DNA of 64,000 nucleotides, from contig OX453274.1 in the NCBI GenBank assembly GCA_949710005.1, positions 14,694,697 to 14,758,696 on the forward strand, written 5' to 3'. Source of the DNA: Ricordea florida (Eukaryota > Cnidaria > Anthozoa > Corallimorpharia > Ricordeidae). Positions 13,878 through 25,200 of the stretch are shown one piece after another. A model generated the notes under the pieces. It was given only the letters and a program-made list of their open reading frames with translations. It had not been told where the DNA came from and did not search any database. The position numbers were made by a program, and so were the translations under genes. The first letter of the stretch is position 1; each line of letters opens with the position of its first letter.

Positions 13878-16800
13878 TGACCATATGGAAGAGTACGTAT
13901 TCCATCTTCTTGAATGATTCTCTTATCATCATCAGCAGATAGTGCAACTTTATTAACAGTTTCAGTATAAACAAAATGCTTATAACTTCTTATTACTGGC
14001 ATTTCTCTCATCTGCTTTGCTTTGCTATCCAAACATTCCTTGTAATCATCAAATCTTATACTATTTTCTACAACTGATTTCTTCATTCCTTTATCCTTTT
14101 TTATCTCTTCACCATCATCCATCCTGAAAGCGTATAGCTTAGCTCGTAGACCAACAAATTCGGTTATTATTCTACCACCAGCTTCATCTTTAAACTTACC
14201 AATTACTTTTTTGTTTACGCCTGTCTCAATGCCTGATGGATGATTTTTAGGGTAATTGCTGGTGTCAAACATTTCTCTAACATCAGGGCTTATATCCTTA
14301 TAGAAATCCACAGTTTCTATATCATATACAAGACTATCTGTATCCGTCATAAGTAATTTGGCTTTTTCACCATATTTTGGTTTAATATAATTATAATGAA
14401 AGTCATACATCATTGCTTTACTTATATCTAAAATACACATTCCTAAGTAAATAGGTTTATTGTATTTTATATGTGTTCTATTCATATGTACCGCCATAAG
14501 ATTTTCAGAAAAAATAGTACGACGATTATAGTTAGCTTTTGATATTAATTTTCTTGCTTCTTTCTCATTTGTTACTAATCTTATATCAACCCTTTTTCTA
14601 AGATTTTCCATTGTTTTACCAAATACAGAGTTGTTCATAAGTTTGAAGAAATCTTTTTCAAAGTCGTTTTTCGCTTGTGCTCTCAATTTTGTATTCAAAT
14701 CTATGTAAGGTTTTAACCATGCTGACTCTTCAAATGTAATTCCTCTGTGAATCTTTGTTACTTCTAACCCAAGACTTTCATATTTTTTTAGAGTTTCATG
14801 GTGAACTACATAATTCTTTTTATTGTTGAGGTTTGGTATCAATTTCTCAACTCTATTAACCTTAATTCTTTCCGGGGCAAGAGGATAATCACTATGTAAA
14901 TCATGAAGATGTTGTGAATATTTTAAATCAACCTCTAATATACATGGTATATTTCTCCAATTTGTTAGTTCTTTTTCAATCATCCATTTTAAATCATGAG
15001 TGGGTAGTGGTTCACTCATTGCCCCACCATATAAATTATTTGCATCTAGATATTGTATATAATTTGTAACCATTTTAGGATCATATTCTTTCATGTACGG
15101 GTTATTTGCTTTAGCATATCTGTTTGATATTTGAGCTATACCACCTCGAACTCCTTTCTCAATCATAATTAACATATCAATGTCGATTATCATCTCCAAT
15201 TCAATTTTGGTTAACTTTAACATTGCATCCCAAGCTAGTCCTGGGGCTGTATAATACCAAGCAGGATCCAAACCATAATTTGTTTGGCAAACATCTCTAA
15301 AGTTTTCAAAAACATCTGCTAATAATAACACATCAGACTGTAGATATAGATTAAGGTAATCTCTCATTGTTTTCATATTAAAAGTTTCCCATACCTTTTT
15401 AGCATGTTCATAATCTTCATCTGAAATATCTTCACCTCTAAGTTTTGAGTAAAAAGATTCCTTTGGTGGAAGTTGAGTTTCGTTTAATTTATCAAAATCA
15501 TCAAGCCAATCATATGGGAATACTCCCTTTCTCAATAATAACTTTAATTCTTCACCTTCAAAATACTTTGTAATTTCATGTAGGTTTTTATCTGTTGGAT
15601 TAAGACACCTACTTCCTTTTATTACACCTTTACAAACATCACACTTTCCACATTTAGTAAGATTACTAGACAAACTATCAAGACTTGATGACATAAATTT
15701 TAATGAATCTATAAACTTTATATCTCTCTTAACATCTATCATCTTATCACTTTCTTTATCTTTGTAGCTATCAACCACAATCTCTTTTGAGAAAGAAATA
15801 TACTTTTCCTCATTATTTGGTATAAGTTTTATTTTACCTTCTGTTTTTGCTAGATTATTAATAAATAGATGAGCATCATAGCCTGATAAATTGTGAATTA
15901 TAACTGGAAAGAATTTTGGAATCTTATAATTTAAATTGCATTCATTATGTGCTGCTCCTCTATACTTTCCTGTAAGATGACAGTGATCTATTACCTTATC
16001 TTCACCTAATTCTTTCTCACATATATGGCAATGAGTTGCGTTTTCATAGTTTATTTTTTCATCTTCAGTCATATTCTTCTTATTAAACTTTTTGAATCTT
16101 TTTACATTATAACTAATACATTTTTTATAAATTTCCTTAAATTCTTTCTCTAGATATTCAACAAATTTCTGTGCTACATCATCTTCTGAAGATTTAGCCG
16201 TATATCTATAAAATCTTGATTTACATATATTTTCATTAAAACTCTTAATATAACAACCAAATGCGATGGGTTTGTGGGTTTGATATTTATTTGTAAAACT
16301 TTTGCTTTTATCTAGAGGCTCATTATTTTTTATTTGTTTCAAAACACACTCAAAATCAGCATACGCAACAAAAGGTATTCTCATTTTTTTCACAAAATTT
16401 TTAAAAGAAATAAAACAAGGATTTCCATCTTTATCTTTTAGCATATCAATCCTTGCTTCATTGTACAAATAACAATATCCTTCGTGCTTTTCCAATGAGC
16501 TTTTTAAGTGAAAATGATGCAAACAATTATCACAAAAATACAACTTACATTTACGTTTAGTAACTTGTCTGCGTATAAGCGCACTAATATTCTTTATTAA
16601 AACAAAATGTTTATTTGGTTCTTCATCTTTATTTTCTTCATTTGTTTCTTCTGTTAATAAAAGTAATCTAATCAATTTAAATCCTCGTTTACTACTTCTT
16701 TTTATAGGATATACTCCTATTTTCTCATCATATCCATATATGGCGATATCATAATCATTTTGGTTTTCAAAATTAACAACATCTTGTATTGCACTTGGAA

Positions 16801-18076
16801 AATTAATTCCATTCCAATTAAAATTCTTAGATTGTTCTTTCAATTCTTTAGTTATTCTTTGAGGATTTTTATCGGTTGGATATACAGCTCGTGTTACACA
16901 CCACTTAAAACATTCATCATCATTATAATTCTGTGGATTAATAATCGCATTCCTGTTTAACAATTCTTTTGGCAATTGAATATAAGATCCTCCTAAAAGT
17001 GGAACAAAACGATCTATGAAAATGTCAAAGAATAGTACGCGTTCAAATATCCAACCAGACCCATTATTTATAAAATCATCAAATAATCTAAGTTGTCCAT
17101 TTGTTAATCTATCAAATAATTCTGATAAATCTGTTGCCTCGAGAACAATTTCTGATTTTTCAGAAGGAAAGGGTCTATCACAGTATTCAATTTCTCCAGT
17201 GTCAAGATTTTTTTTCTTGAACATACATGAAAATATAAATTTTGTCTTTAATGATTTTTGTGATTCAACTCTCTTTCTAAGTAAATCTATAACTTTTGGT
17301 TTTATTTTATGTAAGAATGTTTTTTCATCAATCTTTTCTTTTCCTTCAATCCTATAGCTTATATAATTACCATTAATAGCTGATTCAAATTGCCTTGGCG
17401 TAAAATCTTCTTTTTCCTCTTTTCTTTTTATTTTTGGTTTCGCGCCCTCCTTATTATAATCTCTTTTAGGCGGTGACTTTATTTCTTTGGGCTTATTTAC
17501 TTTTTTATATCTTTCTATAAATTTTTTAGCTAATTCTTCTGCTTTATTTTTTACTTTTTTAGGAATATATGGTTTTACAAAATTCCAAAACTTGTTTAAT
17601 ACATTTCCTAAAACAGGAGTTTGTTTTGTTTTTGTATTTTTCGGGGGTGGACCTGGTGGTGTTCTTCCGCGACGATTAGGTGGAGGGCCTGGTGGAGTTC
17701 CCGGTCGACGATTAGGTGGCGGACCAGGTGGGGGGCTATCTGGATTAATTCGACCTGGTGAACTAGGCATTGGTTGAGGAATAGTTAAATGTGGTAAATT
17801 TGGCCGATTTGCTTGTCTTATTTGTTGTGGTTCAATTTCTGGAATTGGAAGAGGTAAATTTGGTTGATCTATTGGCCTCATTGGTGTATTACGTAGCTCA
17901 TTAACAATTCCAGCAATATTAGTAATAATTTGTTGAATATTATTAATTACTTCAGGAATATTACTCAACTCTCGAACAAAATCTATTTTATTAAAACGCG
18001 ATCGGCCAGGAATATTATACCATCTAGCCAATGATTTTAGTTGAGTAACATTTAATCTTCTTAATTGTTGATCCAT
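13805..18076 (-). CDS. pPolB: Protein-primed-type family B DNA polymerase
   Basis: A 1423-aa protein. A SAP-like segment covers residues 1-40, and a Pro-rich linker about 105-150 (repeated TPPGPPPNRR). A C2H2-like finger is at ~510-535, Exo I AYADFEC at ~570, an HNH/treble-clef-like Zn site (CHICEKEL...DHCHLTGKYRG) at ~677-705, Exo II NLSGYDAHLF at ~726 and Exo III LQSDVLLLAD at ~908. Pol A is DANNLYGG at ~1010, Pol B MNNSVFGKT at ~1145 and Pol C MTDTDSLVYD at ~1243. The catalytic residues are present, so it should be active. The natural end is probably near LPYGHYR; a hairpin insertion has extended the frame by about 20 codons into the integrase gene, which it overlaps by 73 bp. It is unlike the E2 polymerase outside the core motifs. 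Confidence 0.92.
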   Translation of the reverse strand: MDQQLRRLNVTQLKSLARWYNIPGRSRFNKIDFVRELSNIPEVINNIQQIITNIAGIVNELRNTPMRPIDQPNLPLPIPEIEPQQIRQANRPNLPHLTIPQPMPSSPGRINPDSPPPGPPPNRRPGTPPGPPPNRRGRTPPGPPPKNTKTKQTPVLGNVLNKFWNFVKPYIPKKVKNKAEELAKKFIERYKKVNKPKEIKSPPKRDYNKEGAKPKIKRKEEKEDFTPRQFESAINGNYISYRIEGKEKIDEKTFLHKIKPKVIDLLRKRVESQKSLKTKFIFSCMFKKKNLDTGEIEYCDRPFPSEKSEIVLEATDLSELFDRLTNGQLRLFDDFINNGSGWIFERVLFFDIFIDRFVPLLGGSYIQLPKELLNRNAIINPQNYNDDECFKWCVTRAVYPTDKNPQRITKELKEQSKNFNWNGINFPSAIQDVVNFENQNDYDIAIYGYDEKIGVYPIKRSSKRGFKLIRLLLLTEETNEENKDEEPNKHFVLIKNISALIRRQVTKRKCKLYFCDNCLHHFHLKSSLEKHEGYCYLYNEARIDMLKDKDGNPCFISFKNFVKKMRIPFVAYADFECVLKQIKNNEPLDKSKSFTNKYQTHKPIAFGCYIKSFNENICKSRFYRYTAKSSEDDVAQKFVEYLEKEFKEIYKKCISYNVKRFKKFNKKNMTEDEKINYENATHCHICEKELGEDKVIDHCHLTGKYRGAAHNECNLNYKIPKFFPVIIHNLSGYDAHLFINNLAKTEGKIKLIPNNEEKYISFSKEIVVDSYKDKESDKMIDVKRDIKFIDSLKFMSSSLDSLSSNLTKCGKCDVCKGVIKGSRCLNPTDKNLHEITKYFEGEELKLLLRKGVFPYDWLDDFDKLNETQLPPKESFYSKLRGEDISDEDYEHAKKVWETFNMKTMRDYLNLYLQSDVLLLADVFENFRDVCQTNYGLDPAWYYTAPGLAWDAMLKLTKIELEMIIDIDMLIMIEKGVRGGIAQISNRYAKANNPYMKEYDPKMVTNYIQYLDANNLYGGAMSEPLPTHDLKWMIEKELTNWRNIPCILEVDLKYSQHLHDLHSDYPLAPERIKVNRVEKLIPNLNNKKNYVVHHETLKKYESLGLEVTKIHRGITFEESAWLKPYIDLNTKLRAQAKNDFEKDFFKLMNNSVFGKTMENLRKRVDIRLVTNEKEARKLISKANYNRRTIFSENLMAVHMNRTHIKYNKPIYLGMCILDISKAMMYDFHYNYIKPKYGEKAKLLMTDTDSLVYDIETVDFYKDISPDVREMFDTSNYPKNHPSGIETGVNKKVIGKFKDEAGGRIITEFVGLRAKLYAFRMDDGEEIKKDKGMKKSVVENSIRFDDYKECLDSKAKQMREMPVIRSYKHFVYTETVNKVALSADDDKRIIQEDGIRTLPYGHYRAEPSPADLDLTKTELGGNCVS
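13846..13874 (-). repeat. GC double-hairpin element, copy 6
   Basis: CCAGA/TCTGCGG, GGAG, GGGC-TCC-GCCC. It lies where the integrase and polymerase genes overlap tail to tail and rewrites both C-termini relative to E2, where the genes are separated by one base. Confidence 0.7.
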
Positions 18077-18103
18077 TTTGTATATTAATTCTTCTTCTTA
18101 TTA

Positions 18104-18456
18104 AATTATTATTTTTCAATCTTTAAATCATTTTTATTTTAAATTTTTATTAAATGTGCCAGGACCGCGTATCATATTCACATCGATTTTTGTAACATAT
18201 TAGCCATGGTTTGACAAGGGTTTGATTACACCATGACCCGCGTAGTCTTGGCAGAGGCTTGGTGAAGGCTTGGCTCGGGTTTGTTGGAGGCTTGGTTGGG
18301 GTTTGGTGAGGGATTGATGAAGTATTTATGAAGTTTTGACAAGAGCCCCGTCTCGTCCAGTTTATAAAATCCTTGTTATAATTTAAATAAAGTCGAAATA
18401 AAATTGAAATAAATTGAAATAAAAAAGTGTGCCAGCGTCCCCATAATCACACATCA
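18104..18456 (-). repeat. E1 right terminal inverted repeat (353 bp)
   Basis: Reverse complement of 3326-3679, ending CACACATCA. It contains the promoter box that serves the polymerase gene. Confidence 0.92.
18118..18129 (-). promoter_or_regulatory. Promoter box of the E1 polymerase
   Basis: GATTTAAAGATT on the minus strand inside the TIR. The ATG is 41 nt away, the longest spacing seen apart from the hairpin-interrupted penton leader. Confidence 0.65.
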
Positions 18457-18461
18457 CCTTC
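18457..18461. repeat. E1 target-site duplication, right (CCTTC)
   Basis: Matches 3321-3325. Joining the two sides without E1 gives a simple empty site. Confidence 0.85.
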
Positions 18462-19856
18462 ATTGCTTCGCATTCACGAGTTAAAAACTGTAACCGGTAT
18501 TTCATTCGACCAATTAAATTCGGCGTTTAAAACCAAGTCGTGCTACAGTCGTGCTGCAGTCGCGCTGCAGTCGTGCTGCAGTCGTGCTACACTCGCGCCA
18601 GCTAAGCACGGCAGTAGCACGACGTTTGAAACGGGCCTTAGATTAAACACAGCGGTTGATCACTTGAGCAACTGATTGACGTTAACTAGATTTCAAAAAG
18701 TTTGAGGAGAATGTATTTAGTTATCATTTTTCAGTTTAACAATTTACTATTGATAGCAAATCAAGTATCTATTAGTGTCCAAGGCTTCCTGTGATCAATA
18801 ACTAACCGCTATTCGGTAAACTGAGCCCGCACACATAACAGTGGAAGCTAGAATAGTGGATTTTCTCGATTTCAGTTCAGATGCTAACAGCCGATGCGAA
18901 AGAGATATTTTAGGATATCGCAATTCATTTTTGGATATCTTGGCGAATGATAAGTTATGCCTTGTTCCAAATACTGCAGAGAATCTCTTTGGCCAAGTAT
19001 TGTGGCATTGCTTTTAGTACTCTCACCACTAGTACTTGGATGTAAGTAGCGCCTAAACATTATCAAACATCTACTACCTACTCTCACATATATAATATTG
19101 ACGTTTATTTGCTGTAGGTAGATAAATTAAATTATGCAAGCCACATTTAACATACTTTCAAAAGCTGTTTTGCCAACCTTATGCTTCCAACAAATTCAAA
19201 ATGTAAGTTGTTAAAATTTTCAACACTTGTCAGTTTACGATCAATCAGCTTCCGGTGGATTTAGTAAATCAGTAACTCGTTCATGGTTACCAATGCAGTT
19301 AACCAATTTCTCCGAGCATAAGCTTAGGCTTCTCAATCTACATGAATGGCCCTAAAGTTCATTGAAAACGATATTATTATATGTAACATCTTTCGTTCCA
19401 AACCACTGCATGTGTTACTAGCGTGACGCTCAGCTGTAGCAAGGGTTAGAATAATTTTAGTGTATTTACATGATGCACAAGCTTACAAGTTTTTCTTCTG
19501 CTTAAGCACTCCTTTTAAGTAGCATTTCAATTTTTTTTTTCGTCATGGAAACCAAAGATACAGCCAGTCTCTTGAACTGAACTTAGTAAAAAGCATTTAC
19601 ATATAAACTTCCTCATAAGTATCCGGCTTGTCTACAGCCGATATCTCTTGATTTCTTTACAGTGCCGGCGGCGATTAGATTGCAAAAGGTCTCTTAAGTG
19701 TAAGTAAAACTGCAATGGCGGCAAAAAGTAATGCTGTGCTTTTGGGAGATGATCGCTTTTAATATTAAACGTGATTATTTCAAGAGAGTCAGTGGCGTCG
19801 GCGACAGGACGTAAAAAGTTTGATGTGATTACGTATGCGGAAATAAAAAAGAAATC
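18462..19856. other. Host spacer right of E1 with an 11-bp tandem repeat
   Basis: At 18536-18600 there are five to six degenerate copies of AGTCGTGCTGC. The remainder is AT-rich, with no ORF or splice pattern that I can support. Confidence 0.5.
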
Positions 19857-19914
19857 ATGACATTCAGATATCTGGCTTTGTTCATTTGTTTTCTACATTT
19901 GAGTTTAATTCACT
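19857..19914 (+). CDS. Candidate signal-peptide exon of the RTK gene
   Basis: An ATG opens a 20-residue peptide with a typical hydrophobic core (MTFRYLALFICFLHLSLIHC), which looks like a secretion signal. Two possible donors (after 19914 and after 19965) both leave phase 1, the phase needed by the first Ig exon. The donor sequences are weak, so the exon end and its link to the RTK are uncertain. Confidence 0.35.
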
Positions 19915-21863
19915 GTCAGCTCTTCATAATTGATTTACAGCCGTTTAGTTGGACGCTGCATCCATGTGAAAGATCAAGCCTCCGTTCAGTATCCTTTCAT
20001 TAGTAGTGCGCTTCATCGTCTCACGGGATGACGTTAGGTTACGTTTTTGCTGCAGAGGTCACAATGTCGCTCTTTCGGTATGCGAATAATAGTTGTAGAG
20101 ACTGTGACTGCCATGTCTGGCAGGACTGAGTGAATTTGCTAGCCAGAACAACAAATTCCCTGGTGCTGAAGAGCATCTGATTTTGTATTTGATTACGAGT
20201 GTTTGACTTTTATCGGCTAACATTATTGGCCCAAGGTCTAGGCCAGCGATACGTCGCACCCATGTGCAATATAGTTTGATTTCAAAAACGAGTTCGGCTC
20301 ATTCTTAAACATCTCTTTAATGTACTTGTCAATTGTTCTCGAGTTGGTAAACCAGTCTAAGAATTAAAGGTGGAAAACGTAGCCAGTCGAAAAAGAACTC
20401 ATACTTATACAAATCTCTTCAATTTGAATCAGTCACAAACCTAGAGCTTTTACCCAAAGGAATTGGAACTGCCATTTGTAGCATACCATTCCATATATAT
20501 TCAAGTGTCACCATGAGCGTTTTCAGAAACTTGACCGAGCAAAATAAATGAATGACAACCATTTCTGCACAAGGTCTATACAATCCTTGTTCCAATTTGT
20601 GCAGCACTTTCATAGCCCTGGCTACACTACTTTATGCAAAGTTTATTTCGGAACGCGATTATCAACAGCAAATCACAGACGCTCCTGTACATAGGCTTCT
20701 TATGCTTATGATTTTTTTCACGCCAGTTTCCCTTGCGAAATAAATAGGCACAGCACAAGCACAAGAAGAAGAAAAAATGTTTCGCGCCGGTGTACATGCT
20801 TCAGCATACGCTTGTGATTATCTTGCAAGTGTGAACCAGGCTTTACTCATCGCGAAGGAAATGCGACGGATGTTTCACCATGGGTGCTTCAATAACATCG
20901 ATATGAACTGCATCAAGTTTGTAACGGGACACAATTAGCTCCACACATCCAGGTCATAAAGGCCACAGTAGCAGTTATACCAAAACGCTGGAAACGTTCT
21001 TGTAGAAAGTTATCTTCGCCTGCCGTCTCTGTCACATTTTGACCGGAATTTTCGGCAGTAGTTTTGTAACGACAAAGCACAGGTGCACAATTATTAAGCT
21101 AATCGACGTCTTAACGTTAAACACATTTTGAAAATTCCCCATCGCGAATTTAGCTGTTTCATTTCGTCGGCGTTCCATTAATTGTAATTATAACATAGTT
21201 ACGTTCATATGTGCGCTCTGATTGGTCAAAAATCCACGTTTTTATAGCGTATAAAACATAGAAAAAGCGTTTGAGTTTATTGTTTTAGTCACATTACCTC
21301 TAATTAACTCTATAAAATTTAATAAAAACAATTATTTAATTCCCGCTGGTTTGATATGAGATTAGTGGAACCCCCATATTCAACGCGCGCTCATGGAATA
21401 ATTGTTAACTATGGGCTCATTGTAGGTGTGCTATAACTTCGAAAATTAAGTTATTTCATGTTCTGCGCGGGAAATCTATCTTAACTACAATCACTAGGCG
21501 AGCAGTAAAAATATGTCATCCAGCAACTGCAGTGAAACCTCTTAAGCTAACCAAGAAAATGGTAGTCTCAAATCCTCGTTCCCCCTCTGTAATGTTATTG
21601 AGACCCGGAACAGTATCTCTGACAAGTTGCGAACATGAAATCAACATTGCATATGGGTGGAGGAGGTATATCAATTAACGTATAAAATTACGTCTTTTGT
21701 GCCAAGTATTTGTTCCAAAAAAGTTAAAAATGAAAGTATATATGCATTCAGGATGGAACTTGGGAACTTATTTTGTTTACGGGAATTAGATAAGGGCAAA
21801 AAATAAACAAATAATTCCATGAAGCGCTAAAGCTGTTTTCTTACTTTGTTTATTTTGAAACAG
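19915..21863 (+). other. Candidate RTK intron 1
   Basis: There is no further exon or repeat that I can support. Isolated AT-rich and CA-rich sequence only. Confidence 0.3.
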
Positions 21864-22220
21864 CTTTCAGATTCATTCAGGAACCAAGTGATCCAAGTTA
21901 CTTTAAGAAAGGAAGCAATGCTACGCTGGTTTGGGACTACAGTGTGGATAATCAACAAACTGAACTAGAAGGGGTAATCTGGAGCGTAAACACTGGGTCC
22001 CAGTTCATTAGTATTCTCGTAAAAATTGGTACTGCTGATCCAATACCTCATCCAGACATACCATCTGCTTATAAAGGAAGAGTTCACATTCAGGGAAGAG
22101 CTTCTCTTATCATTACAAACGTCAGCTTTCAGGACAACACTGTATACAGATGCACACTGTCTGCAAAACCAGGTTCAAGACTGGTAGACGAAAGTAGTGA
22201 TGTTACACTGATTGTTACAG
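21864..22220 (+). CDS. RTK exon: Ig domain 1
   Basis: A phase 1-1 exon with donor CAG|GTAGC. A V-set-like pattern ends in a DNTVYRC motif (cysteine of strand F), and the strand-B position has Leu-Val-Trp rather than a clear Cys. Confidence 0.75.
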
Positions 22221-25200
22221 GTAGCATTTTATGCTTCAGCAACATTCACGAATCAAGAAAAAAATATTTTATTTGCGCATTAAGGATAATTACCTACAAT
22301 ATTAATATTATGAATTAAAATTTGGTTTCAAGTGATTGCAAAGAAACCTTAAAACGAACGGGACTTATGCAATCTGCCTTAAAGCAGATAGGGTACTGAT
22401 CTGTTATGTTGGATGTTGCTCCTTCCAAGAGTAAGGTGATGAACCAGGTATCTTTCATTCAGAAGTTTCGCCGTTTCTGAATGTCCAAAAACATCAGGTT
22501 ATTTCCTCGTAGCCAGCAAAACGAGGCCGATAATTCCAAAATATATATTTTTGGCTACTAACGCTAGGCTTATCAATGACATCAAGCATCGATAGCTTTG
22601 GCGCGCAAAAAATGGCTGGCAGACATTTTAAAACGTTGAATGGGGAAGATATTGTCGAATGACATTGTTCAATAAAGAGCATTTAACAAACGCCATAGAA
22701 AGGTAGTGAGGGAAGTTTTTAAAGTCTTAAAATTATAAACTCATGTGAGGTAGCTCTGAGGGAACGAGTGGACTACATCGGTGAGTGAGCATTTTCACAG
22801 ACTTGGTTGTACTGATTTGCATTTAACAGTTCAGGATTCCCGCCTTCGAATTTGGAACTCATTGATGTAGTATTTTGAATGATCATGATTCGTTGTGAAT
22901 ATTGAAAAGGCGATGACACACGCTTATTGGCCAGCGTACCCCCTTTCCACGTTCTCTGTAAATTGTTCTAAAACTAACTAGATCTGCGAAAATGCTAACT
23001 CAAAGGGAAATTATACATGAGAACCTTTTGGCAGCTTCCCTATAAGACTGGCTCTTTAGGCGGGTGTATTGGGAACATATTTTTATGTTAATACTCTCAT
23101 ATTTTGACCACCCCAGAATAACAACATTTTAAGTCTCCCCAAATCCGACAGAAAATTTGATGGTACTGATAGTTAGCTTATAATATCCTCAAAATGGCTC
23201 TGCCATAATATTCTTTTACTATAGTTAGGGGCGGTGATTTCACCCAATTAAACATAAGTAAACCAAAATGTGTCTGACTTTAGAACCTCCAGTGGTGAGT
23301 CCAGTGTCAGTAGCTGGCAGTTATAGTGAAGGATTCCAAGTTAGCATCAGTTGCCAAGCAACAGGAACACCAGACCCGGATGTAACTTGGATCAGGAATG
23401 GACAGGTGAAAAGTACTGGAAAAAAGTCCGCTTTACTGACGTTTAGCAGTATTCTCAGGACGAACAGCGGACAGTACACATGTAACGCCAACAATTCTGC
23501 TGGAAGCACAGTAGAGCAAGTCACACTTGTGGTTCGATGTAAGTCCTATATTTGAAGCACCTAAGGCCCACAAAATCTAAGTCAGGCACGTATTACACTG
23601 CAATGAAGTGAAAAACAGCTTTCTTTCGTTAAACCGATTCTGCAGTATCACGGTAAATTGGCAAATGACGTTAAGCCTTGTAAATTGGCACTGCTCATCG
23701 ATCTAGCAACGCTCAGAGATCAATCAATCAATCAATCAATCAAGTGCTTTACTTCAACACTATGAGAAAAATCAGCATTGCTGGTGGAGACGTGCATATT
23801 TAAGACCTATCAACAACATTTATACTCAGCATCTCTAGTTTTAATTGTAGCTAAAATAGGTTAGAAATTCATTTTGTCAACGTCAAATTTTGCAAGACAA
23901 CGTTTGAATTTTTTCTGGGTTTGTACCATTGTTTTCTTGCCTGCTAAACCACGGGTAGCCTAAACTCAACGGTCTATCTTGACCTTTGTAATGTAAAGAC
24001 CATCGTAGTAGTGGAATTATAAAGCTTTGCATGGAGGGAAAAACGGATCGGATTTAAAGGGAAACTTAACAACGTTTCTCAATAAAAACTTCCCAATTTG
24101 ACTCATTTGTGGTACTTTTTGTATCCTGTGTGGTTCTTGGGCCGATATGAAGGGAATTGATGGAGTTTCAGTTCCAACGGTTTGTCTCGGCATATATATC
24201 TTTCCAAGGTTGGCTAGTCCACCAGCGAAACGACCGGATCCGCTGACGGAAAACAGCCATAAATTCGTTCGAAAGATTCTAATCGCCTCGAACGTTCACG
24301 TGGTCCACGGCAGAAAAGAACAGAACGCATCCGTTGTTGGCTTTAGAGGTACATTAACATAAAAAGGGAATTATTTCTCAATAAAGTCCACAACTGAGCC
24401 ATCAAAACAGGCTTGATTCAAATGTCTTGGTCCCCAACTGTTTCAAATTTGCAAAAATAGTAGGGTTGTAGGATGTGGCTTAAAATGACAACGTCAAAGT
24501 GTACAAGCGTATGTTAAAGCCACGAGCATGCGCACTAAGGCGACAGTGGTAGAGGGGATAAGACTACTATTTTTCCATCACCATGATATTCATCATGTCG
24601 GAACACAAAGCTCATCAGCTGCCAGCTGTGCCATGCTGATGAGGCCTAACAAGGCCGAAACAACTGTCCATGGTTGCTGGCTTTTGAGCTCTTACTATTT
24701 TTCTTTTCTTTTTCTTTATTTGTTTTTTGGTAGCAACAGGGTATTATCGCTTCTACCACTGTCACTTTAGGCGCATGCTTGTGGCTTAACATACCCATAC
24801 TACACTTTAACGTTTCAAATTTTTCTTAGCGACCCGGCCTAGGAATTAAAGTTTGTACTCACCCGGTGGCCAACGATCGCTAGGCCAAATTTGAAACAGT
24901 TTGGGGACCGAGACATTTGGAACAAGCCTCTTTTGATGGCTCAATTGTAGACATTATTGAGAAACAATTCCCTCTCCACGTTAATGTTCCTCTAAAGCCC
25001 ACAATGGTTGTGTTCTGTTACTATCTGCCGTGGTTCACGTGAACGTTCGAGGCGATTGGACCTTCGAACGAATTTATGGCTGTTTTCCGTCAGCGGATCC
25101 GGTCGTTTCGCTGGTGGACTAGCCAACCTTGAAAAGATATATATGCTGAGAGAAACCGTTGGAACTGAAACTCCGTCAAATCCCCTCAAATCGGCTCAAG

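Larger units (their letters stand above)
3326..18456 (-). mobile_element. E1: Maverick/Polinton (adintovirus-like) element
   Basis: A 15,131-bp element bounded by inverted repeats of 354 and 353 bp that begin TGATGTGTG and end CACACATCA, with a perfect CCTTC duplication. It carries 14 ORFs: SAP/Zn-knuckle protein and WHP protein (+), a block of ten late genes on the minus strand from capsid to penton, integrase (+) and family B polymerase (-). No large ORF is interrupted. The gene set defines the Maverick/Polinton/adintovirus group. The long uninterrupted ORFs and near-identical TIRs argue for a recent insertion. The minus sign follows the late block. GC-rich double hairpins are scattered through it. 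Confidence 0.93.

Noticed and set aside
17487-17777. Glycine-rich plus-strand ORF in the E1 polymerase region
   Set aside because: It is the complement of the Pro-rich linker of the polymerase.
17995-18020. GC-rich CGCGATCGGCC in the polymerase N-terminus as another hairpin element
   Set aside because: It encodes the conserved SAP-like GRSRF segment and does not show the two-hairpin layout.
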